Below are positions 1-5,360 of a DNA stretch of 9,149 bases, piece after piece (position 1 is the first letter of the stretch; each line of letters begins with the position of its first letter). The position numbers and the translations under genes are program-made. Under the pieces are notes generated by a model that saw only the letters and a list, made by a program, of their open reading frames with translations, searched no databases and was not told where the DNA came from. Origin of the DNA: Myxococcota bacterium (GTDB taxonomy: Bacteria > Myxococcota_C > UBA6777); the NCBI GenBank assembly GCA_963169055.1, contig CAUJFU010000350.1:1-9149 (forward strand), read 5' to 3'.

Positions 1-1124
1 CCGGAAGGTTGGCTGTTGGCGAAAGAAGAGGCCGAAGCGGGGGGTTGTTGGACGGTGGCGTAGTCGGGTCGGGCGTTGGGAGGATCGCTACCCCAGACGG
101 TTTCGTGGTCGGCGTAGTCGTCTTGGGGGTCTGCGACGGCAGGGGGTGGGTTGTGGGGTGGGGGTTGGACGACGGGTTGCGCGACGGTGGGAGGGGGATT
201 TTTTTGTTTTTCCATCTGGTCGAGCTTTTGGACAAGCTCTTGGAGTTGGAAAGGGCCGATGGGTTTGCGCCAATTTTGGATGAAGCGTTCGATATCCCAT
301 TGGAGTTCGCGTGCGGATTGATAGCGTTCATCGCGGTTTTTGGCGAGAGCGCGGTTGACGATAGCGGAGAACTCATCGGGGAAGTCGGGTCGGTATTGTT
401 GGATGGGGACGGGGCCAGCGTTGAGGATGGCACGGAGCATATCGATATCGGATTTTCCGTGGAAAGGTCGGTTGTAGGTGGCGAGTTCGTACATGACGAT
501 GCCAAGGGAAAAGATATCGCTGCGTCGGTCGAGGACAAGGCCCTTGACTTGTTCGGGAGACATATAGGCGAGTTTGCCTTTGATGGTTCCCGCTTGGGTT
601 TCTTGGGTGGATTGGGCTTTGGCGATCCCGAAGTCAACGATCTTGATGATGCCTTGGAAGGAGAGGATGATGTTTTGGGGGGAGACATCTCGGTGGATCA
701 AGTTGAGGTGATGGCCGTCGGAATCACAGAAGCTGTGGGCATATTCGAGACCTTCGCAGATCTGCGAAGCGACCTTGGCGATGTATTCGGGGGCGAGCCA
801 GAGTCCGTTTTCGCTACAGATCTGGATCACAGAACGCAGGTTGAAGCCGTTGACGTACTCCATGGCGATGAAGTAGTTTTCTTCGTGTTGTCCGAGTTCA
901 AAGATCTGTACGATATTGGGGTGGTTCATGACGGCAGCGACACGCGCTTCGTCTTGGAACATTTGCAGAAACTTCTCGTCACCGAGGAGGTGCGGGAGGA
1001 TCCGCTTGATAACAAGCTGCTTTTTGAAGCCGCCGGGGCCGCTTTGCTCGGCGAGATGGATTTCGGCCATCCCGCCGGTTGCGAGCTTTTTCAGGAGTAA
1101 GTATTTGCCAACTTGCTCAGCCAT
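1..1124 (-). CDS. Hanks-type Ser/Thr protein kinase (C-terminus off the left edge)
   Basis: Transfers phosphate from ATP to Ser/Thr of target proteins; the catalytic domain is cytoplasmic. The visible 374 residues start at ATG 1124 and stay open to the window edge. Seen: glycine-rich loop at residues 14-23 (LATGGMAEIH), invariant Lys40 in VIKRIL, catalytic loop HRDVSPQN at 144-151 with Asp146, DFG at 164-166, an activation loop with Thr173, Thr176 and Thr180 leading to SPE at 189-191, and the subdomain IX Asp203. All key catalytic residues are present, so it should be active. From about residue 304 a Pro/Gln/Ala-rich linker follows; any membrane segment or sensor domain would lie beyond the window. 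HRDVSPQN is typical of myxobacterial-type kinases. No strong ribosome site precedes the ATG, but the kinase domain begins at once after it. The gene has its own promoter candidate and follows the lipoprotein gene by 142 nt. The phosphatase in this cluster is its likely antagonist (inference). Confidence 0.96.
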   Translation of the reverse strand, partial: MAEQVGKYLLLKKLATGGMAEIHLAEQSGPGGFKKQLVIKRILPHLLGDEKFLQMFQDEARVAAVMNHPNIVQIFELGQHEENYFIAMEYVNGFNLRSVIQICSENGLWLAPEYIAKVASQICEGLEYAHSFCDSDGHHLNLIHRDVSPQNIILSFQGIIKIVDFGIAKAQSTQETQAGTIKGKLAYMSPEQVKGLVLDRRSDIFSLGIVMYELATYNRPFHGKSDIDMLRAILNAGPVPIQQYRPDFPDEFSAIVNRALAKNRDERYQSARELQWDIERFIQNWRKPIGPFQLQELVQKLDQMEKQKNPPPTVAQPVVQPPPHNPPPAVADPQDDYADHETVWGSDPPNARPDYATVQQPPASASSFANSQPS

Positions 1125-1144
1125 TCTGTTTTCTCGCTGACGTT

Positions 1145-1154
1145 AGTGATCACT
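1145..1154. promoter_or_regulatory. 10-bp palindrome AGTGATCACT at the kinase transcription start
   Basis: A perfect 10-bp palindrome lies a few bases downstream of the -10 box of the kinase promoter candidate, overlapping the expected start of the transcript. This position suits a repressor operator. A palindrome of this length can occur by chance, and the regulator, if any, is not in the window. Confidence 0.25.
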
Positions 1155-1162
1155 GCGTCCAT

Positions 1163-1191
1163 GTGATAGCGTACTTTCCTCGCGCTGTCAA
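1163..1191 (-). promoter_or_regulatory. Sigma70-like promoter of the kinase gene
   Basis: On the minus strand a perfect -35 TTGACA (1186-1191) is followed, after exactly 17 nt, by a -10 TATCAC (1163-1168, 4 of 6 matches to TATAAT). The predicted start near 1156 gives a leader of about 32 nt before the kinase ATG at 1124. This suggests the kinase can be expressed independently of the upstream genes. It is a motif match only. Confidence 0.5.
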
Positions 1192-1266
1192 CGTGTGGGC
1201 AAAGTAGCGCATTTGTCGAGAAGAAGAAACTTTTTTCTTTCTTTCGCAGCCAATCCTTCGGCTGTT

Positions 1267-1728
1267 CTAGGGTGTTGATGGGATGCAGATCTGATCCCAA
1301 GATGAAGGGGGAAGGAAACAAAGGAAGCCTTGTCGGCAATCGCGTTCATCGCGGCATGTGTTGATGCAGCGCTGAAGTTGAAATCCTCCCTCAAAGGTGA
1401 TGCGTGCGCACGCACTATCAAGGGGGCATTCGCGTGTATGATTGCAAAACTTGGTGCAGTAGCCGTTGGGGACTTGGGTTTCGCAAGAAAAGCCGGAGAA
1501 GCAGTCGGCGTTTGATTGACAGAAAGTGCCGACATTGGGGGCTTTGCGGTCGGGGAGGAGAGCGCGTTCGGGGAGATCGGAGGCGGGGATTTCGGAGGGG
1601 GAGGAGGCGTCGTTGTGGGCGTTGCTTTCGTTGTGAGGGTTGTTTTCGGCGGTTGGGGTGGGTGTGCAGCCGAAGAAACGGAGAGCAAAGAACACGGTTG
1701 CGAGGAGGAAGAAGAAAGAGCGCGTCAT
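1267..1728 (-). CDS. Cys-rich lipoprotein with three C-x5-C-x5-C-xn-C modules
   Basis: A 153-residue predicted lipoprotein of unknown function, exported and probably lipid-anchored to the envelope. A basic/hydrophobic signal peptide (residues 1-20) ends at Gly20-Cys21. The lipobox is not canonical because -3 is Phe. Residues 22-68 are a Ser/Asn/Pro-rich tether. Residues 70-148 hold 12 cysteines in three repeats of C-x5-C-x5-C-xn-C (Cys 70/76/82/91, 95/101/107/121 and 125/131/137/148), each separated by three residues. The even count suggests six disulfides in an oxidising compartment. Such small Cys-rich modules, sometimes called Dickkopf-like, are common in secreted myxobacterial-type proteins. 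The ATG at 1728 overlaps the upstream TGA as ATGA, no ribosome site is evident, and so translation is probably coupled to the 824-residue protein. This suggests the two act together, perhaps as an envelope complex (inference). Confidence 0.85.
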   Translation of the reverse strand: MTRSFFFLLATVFFALRFFGCTPTPTAENNPHNESNAHNDASSPSEIPASDLPERALLPDRKAPNVGTFCQSNADCFSGFSCETQVPNGYCTKFCNHTRECPLDSACARITFEGGFQLQRCINTCRDERDCRQGFLCFLPPSSWDQICIPSTP

Positions 1729-4199
1729 GGTGTTTTTTCGAGCGGGAGAGAGAAGAAGAGGTAGGCAAAGCGTTGTGGTAGGGGGAGTTTCCATTGTTGG
1801 ATCACAAAGAGGCGTTGGCTTTGGGGGTGGAGGATCGGGTCGAGGTAGCGGGCGTTGGGATGGGAGGGAAGGAGAGTGGTGGTTTGTTGTTGTGTCCAAC
1901 GGATCTGTTGGAGGGGCGTTCCCCACGGCCCGCCCGAAAGGAAGAGTCCGTGTGAGGCAGCGGTGATTTGGGTAAAGGCGTGTGGGAGAGTGATGGAGGG
2001 CGGAGTGTCGGTGGTTCCGTCGCCTTGAAGGAGGGGGAACCACAGGGAAGTGGCGTGTGGGGCTTGTTGATCTTGGAGGAGGAGAGCGAGGCGTTGGGGT
2101 TTGTACCAAGCGCCGTGAAGGAGGAGTTTGTTTTCGGGGAGGGGCTGTGGGCCGCTCCATCGGGGGCGGGGTTGTTGTTCGATCTGGATCTGTTGGGGGG
2201 GAGTGGTGCAGCCAAGACGGAGGGCGAGCAGAGCATCGCCTTCGTTGGTCAGAGAAAAGAAGGGGTGGGGTTGTCCAGCGGTGGCACGGGTGGGTGCGCC
2301 GAAAGGCTGAGATTGTTCGATCTCAAGAGGGATCTCCCAAAGGGTATAAGGCCGTTCGGGATCGATGGGGTTGGGTTCTTTGCCGAGATTACCGTGTGTG
2401 GTGAGTCGGAGGGCGTAATGCCGTTCGCTTTGGGTGATCTGGAGATGATGAATATGGCCGATGGTGGCCTTGTGTTGGGCCTGATCGGTGGGGATGCCTT
2501 GTTTTGAGAGCCGATAGAGACTGAGGACGCTATGCCAAGGGGTGGTTTGTTTGGAAGGGGCGCGTTGAGGGCAAAGCGGTGAAGGAAAGAGGATCGCGGG
2601 TTCACCGGGGAGTTGGCGAAAAGTGGCGAAGGAGAGGAAGTGTCCGTCAGGAGAGATCGAAGGGAAGCGGACGATCTGGCGGCCATCGTTGTGGAGTTGA
2701 AGGGGGAGGAGGGGGAGGGTGTGTTGGACGAGGGTGTTGGGCGTGGGGGCAAGAAGAAGGGCGGATTGTTGGGTGGTTTGTGGATCAAAGAGGCGCATAA
2801 AGTAGAAGGCATCGGGTTTTTGGGGGCCAAGCAGATCAAAGCGCATGGCGGGGAGCCAGAGGGGAGAGGTGTTGGTGGTGGCTTGTGGTTGGTCGAGCAG
2901 GGCTTGAAGGGGTGGTGGAGCGGTGGTGCGTTGCGGCCAGAGTTGGAGATAGACTTGAGCGGGGCGGGGAGAGGTGGTCAGTTGGAGTCGGAATCCCCAT
3001 CGGGCGCGCGTGGTTTGGCAACGCGGATCACAGCGTCCCCATTGTTCCATTTTGCCGATCGCATCGAGGACTTGTTTGACGTGGAGATAATACCAACCTA
3101 GATGGAACACGCCGTCTTGCGCGCTTTTTCCGTTGGCTTGGATGCACTGATGCTTTTGGGCTTGTTGGAGAAGACGGAGGTAACGCGGCCACGTTGGGGG
3201 CTGGCTGATCGAGGATGTGGGCGACGGAGAGGTCGGAGGTTCGGGCGATGGAGAGGTCGGAGACTGTGGCGGTTGTGGCGTGGTTGAAGAGGGCGAAGGG
3301 GAGGGGATGGAGAGGCTGCGAAGGCAGGTGGTGCAGAGGTCGTCTTGTGGATCTTGGCATCGTTCGAGGCAGCCCGAACGATGGAGTTGATCGAGGGCAG
3401 TGCGGTGGGGGCGTGTGTAGTAGGTTCGAGCCCAGATCTGTTGGCACCAAGCGTAGTCTTGGAGGGCGTTTTTGGCTTTTTGGAGGAGAGTTTTTTGGGC
3501 GAGGGAGATGTGTTGTTCAAGTTGTTTTTGTTGGATGGGGAAGTCTTGTTGGCACCATTGGAGGCGGGTTTGGGTTGGGGGAGGTGCGGAGAGTCGCCAA
3601 CGTCGCCATGATCGCTTGAGGATGGAAGGGAGGTAGCGTGGTGTGGCTGCGAGCGGTGCGATGAGGTGTGCAGGAAGGCGTTGTTGAAGCCATGTGGGAA
3701 GCCCTTGGCCGCTAAGGACGTGTGGGCGCTGTGCGTCGGTGGTGGAAAGAGACGGAGAGGAGGGAGATTGCGTAGAAAGCGAAGTTGTGGGAGCGCTGTT
3801 TGGGGCGGACGGAAGGGAAGCTGTGGAGGTAGGGGTGCAAAGTTGGAGGTGAAGGGAGCTGAGTTGTTGAAGACCAAGCAGGTTTTGTTCGAGGCTGTAT
3901 TGGGGCCGTGTTTGTGGGGGAGGGAGAGAGCGGATGCGTTCTTTCCAAAGATCGGCGGTATGGAGGCCGGATTGTAGGGCTTGATGGAACCAGCGTTGTT
4001 GGGCGGCATCGATCTCAAGGACGAGAGCGAGCGCGAGCAGGAAAGTGGCGACGCTCAAAGCAGCGATGCGTCGGGGCCATCGAGCGGGTCGCTTGGGTGG
4101 TGGGGATTCGAGTGCTGCGAGTTCTTGGCGGGCTTCGTCGGGAAAGCGCAGCAGGAGCAAGTGCGTATCGAGAGGGTGATGATATCTGTCCTGATTCAA
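1725..4199 (-). CDS. Single-pass membrane protein with large extracytoplasmic, propeller-like region (unknown function)
   Basis: An 824-residue protein that I do not recognise. Residues 1-43 are a short, partly basic cytoplasmic head. Residues 44-63 are one hydrophobic transmembrane helix, so about 760 residues should lie outside the cytoplasm. Residues 64-300 are Gln/Leu-rich and probably helical, with a Cys cluster C-x3-C-x7-C-x2-C at 277-292. Residues 299-336 are a Pro/Ser/Thr linker containing a short duplication. A second helical stretch (338-390) ends in C-x3-C (390-394). From about 400 the sequence looks beta-rich; residues 511-525 match the PD40/TolB-like blade motif (ISPDG followed by hydrophobics), suggesting a beta-propeller, though other blades are degenerate. 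The start is TTG at 4199: an AAAGGA ribosome site lies 8 nt upstream and an in-frame TAA directly precedes it, excluding any earlier start. It overlaps the lipoprotein gene by 4 nt. It may be a sensor or scaffold for the kinase (inference). Confidence 0.88.
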   Translation of the reverse strand: MNQDRYHHPLDTHLLLLRFPDEARQELAALESPPPKRPARWPRRIAALSVATFLLALALVLEIDAAQQRWFHQALQSGLHTADLWKERIRSLPPPQTRPQYSLEQNLLGLQQLSSLHLQLCTPTSTASLPSAPNSAPTTSLSTQSPSSPSLSTTDAQRPHVLSGQGLPTWLQQRLPAHLIAPLAATPRYLPSILKRSWRRWRLSAPPPTQTRLQWCQQDFPIQQKQLEQHISLAQKTLLQKAKNALQDYAWCQQIWARTYYTRPHRTALDQLHRSGCLERCQDPQDDLCTTCLRSLSIPSPSPSSTTPQPPQSPTSPSPEPPTSPSPTSSISQPPTWPRYLRLLQQAQKHQCIQANGKSAQDGVFHLGWYYLHVKQVLDAIGKMEQWGRCDPRCQTTRARWGFRLQLTTSPRPAQVYLQLWPQRTTAPPPLQALLDQPQATTNTSPLWLPAMRFDLLGPQKPDAFYFMRLFDPQTTQQSALLLAPTPNTLVQHTLPLLPLQLHNDGRQIVRFPSISPDGHFLSFATFRQLPGEPAILFPSPLCPQRAPSKQTTPWHSVLSLYRLSKQGIPTDQAQHKATIGHIHHLQITQSERHYALRLTTHGNLGKEPNPIDPERPYTLWEIPLEIEQSQPFGAPTRATAGQPHPFFSLTNEGDALLALRLGCTTPPQQIQIEQQPRPRWSGPQPLPENKLLLHGAWYKPQRLALLLQDQQAPHATSLWFPLLQGDGTTDTPPSITLPHAFTQITAASHGLFLSGGPWGTPLQQIRWTQQQTTTLLPSHPNARYLDPILHPQSQRLFVIQQWKLPLPQRFAYLFFSLPLEKTP
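3219..3262 (-). repeat. 24-bp-period direct repeat in the Pro/Ser linker
   Basis: Two 20-bp copies (3219-3238 and 3243-3262) differ at one base and are spaced 24 bp apart. They encode a repeated Pro-Thr-Ser-Pro-Ser-Pro motif in the extracytoplasmic linker (about residues 313-327) of the 824-residue membrane protein. Their similarity suggests recent slippage duplication. Linker length may therefore vary between strains. Confidence 0.6.
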
Positions 4200-4374
4200 G
4201 GGCGCGATCCTTTAAGCAAGAGTAGAGAGCGGTTCGTGCTTTGGTTTGCAGAACCGAGCGATTCTTACTTCGGTTGCAGAGACGTTCCAACGTAGCGAAA
4301 AGATTCGGTCAAGTACAGAGGTCCTCTCCGAGTATAGTTGCGTTGGGCGTGGTGCCATGCAAGGGGCGTTGTTG
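4200..4374 (-). promoter_or_regulatory. 175-nt spacer with possible promoter and overlapping inverted repeats
   Basis: This non-coding gap splits the cluster into two coupled gene pairs. On the minus strand a -10-like TATACT lies at 4331-4336, but no good -35 is spaced correctly. Downstream are an inverted repeat ACGTT-CC-AACGT (4282-4293), a hairpin AACCGA/TCGGTT (4252-4275) and a second hairpin GGTTCTGC/GCAcGAACC with one bulge (4231-4255). The last two share bases 4252-4255 and cannot form together, as in attenuator-like leaders. No T-run follows either one, so they are not classic terminators. The AAAGGA ribosome site of the TTG-start gene lies at 4208-4213. Confidence 0.3.
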
Positions 4375-5358
4375 TTAGCGAAGAGAGGGAGGGTGTCGTG
4401 GGAAGGTGGCAAAGATAAAGCCGAGGATGCGTTTGGGATGCGGATGTTTGGGGCGGTTGCGCAAGCGTGCTTTGGCGTAGGGTAGCAAGAGATCTTGGCG
4501 GATACCACGAGGGCCTGCGTTGGCGTGTCGGAAATACAGATGGTTTGGGGATTCGCGGACAAAGAAACCGACATGAGCGATGGTCGAGGCATGATGGGGG
4601 AGATCGAAGACTTCGCCCATCCAACCGAACCAAGGGAGTTTGTGTACGATCTTGGGGATATCTTCGAGTGGAACGTATCGGACGGTGTAACTTTTGGGGA
4701 GCATGGAGAAGGGGATGCGTTGTTTCCAGCGAGTGCCATCCCACAGCGAGGGGGGGACGGCTTGGTGGTAGTTTTGAAGGTACGGGTGGCCGAGGGATTC
4801 GGTGGCAGGGAAGATCAGGCCGCGTTTGCGGTTTTCGACGAGCCATTGCGGGAAAGTAAAGTGGTTGCGGTGGGCAAAGTCGATCTTGCCGTCTTTGTAG
4901 CGGATCTGTTGAAGGATCGGGATGGATTGGGCTTCGGTGTGCGCCATCGCGTAGGCCATGACGGTTTCGAGGTAGGTCACGCAGTCAAAGCGATCACGGC
5001 GATAGATCGGATCGCGATCATAACGACCTGTGGGGCCTTCGCCGAGAGGGCCGTAGCGATAGGGAGCGCCAAGCAGCCTCTTGCTCAAGAGGCGGAGGCG
5101 CTGGTGAAAATCGAGGTGTTTTTGGCTCCAGCGCAAGAGCGCATCGAGTTGTTGCTTGGGGATGCGATCAAGGCGGCCTGTGCAAAGTTTGCCGCAGCGT
5201 TGCAACAAACGCTGCTCTTGCTGGAGTTGTTGTTGGAGTGTTGGAGATGTCGGTGGATGGGGCGAAAGCGGAGCAGAAAAAACAACAAGGAACAGAAACG
5301 AAAGAAACAAGGTGCAGCGGCCATTTTGGGGCCGTTGGATGGGGATTTGGGTGGGCAT
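4375..5358 (-). CDS. Secreted DUF1460 (NlpC/P60-like) putative N-acetylmuramoyl-L-alanine amidase
   Basis: A 327-residue exported protein of the DUF1460 family, annotated as N-acetylmuramoyl-L-alanine amidase-like and belonging to the NlpC/P60 cysteine-hydrolase fold. It probably cleaves peptidoglycan bonds in the envelope. Seen: a signal peptide (basic n-region to residue 14, hydrophobic core 16-28), a Gln-rich helical stretch (41-75), the family pattern G-A-P-Y (97-100) leading to F-D-C-V-T (124-128) with presumed nucleophile Cys126, the presumed catalytic His262 in H-V-G-F, and a family-typical R-H-A (277-279) followed by a basic C-terminus. Length is close to that usual for the family. 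The start at ATG 5358 lies 2 nt after the phosphatase TAA. No clear ribosome site is visible, so translation is likely coupled to the phosphatase. An upstream in-frame start would overlap the phosphatase gene and bury the signal peptide, so it was rejected. Substrate specificity cannot be read from the sequence. Confidence 0.88.
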   Translation of the reverse strand: MPTQIPIQRPQNGRCTLFLSFLFLVVFSAPLSPHPPTSPTLQQQLQQEQRLLQRCGKLCTGRLDRIPKQQLDALLRWSQKHLDFHQRLRLLSKRLLGAPYRYGPLGEGPTGRYDRDPIYRRDRFDCVTYLETVMAYAMAHTEAQSIPILQQIRYKDGKIDFAHRNHFTFPQWLVENRKRGLIFPATESLGHPYLQNYHQAVPPSLWDGTRWKQRIPFSMLPKSYTVRYVPLEDIPKIVHKLPWFGWMGEVFDLPHHASTIAHVGFFVRESPNHLYFRHANAGPRGIRQDLLLPYAKARLRNRPKHPHPKRILGFIFATFPRHPPSLR

Positions 5359-5360
5359 GG

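Noticed and set aside
9-1100. 363-residue open frame on the plus strand
   Set aside because: It is the antisense shadow of the kinase gene, whose catalytic motifs are all intact on the minus strand; the plus-strand product is Gly/Val/Asp-rich with no recognisable domain.
1247-1264. CAGCC/GGCTG hairpin just after the lipoprotein stop as a terminator
   Set aside because: The stem has only five pairs and on the minus strand it is followed by an A-rich stretch, not a T-run, so intrinsic termination is not supported.
2702-2749. G-quadruplex motif on the plus strand
   Set aside because: Several G-runs are present, but a 12-nt gap breaks the canonical loop limit and the stretch is explained by C-rich codons of the minus-strand gene.
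3098-4018. 306-residue minus-strand frame inside the 824-residue gene
   Set aside because: It is a Pro/Ser/Asn-rich out-of-frame reading of a C-rich coding strand, without a ribosome site or domain, and the overlapping frame is better supported.
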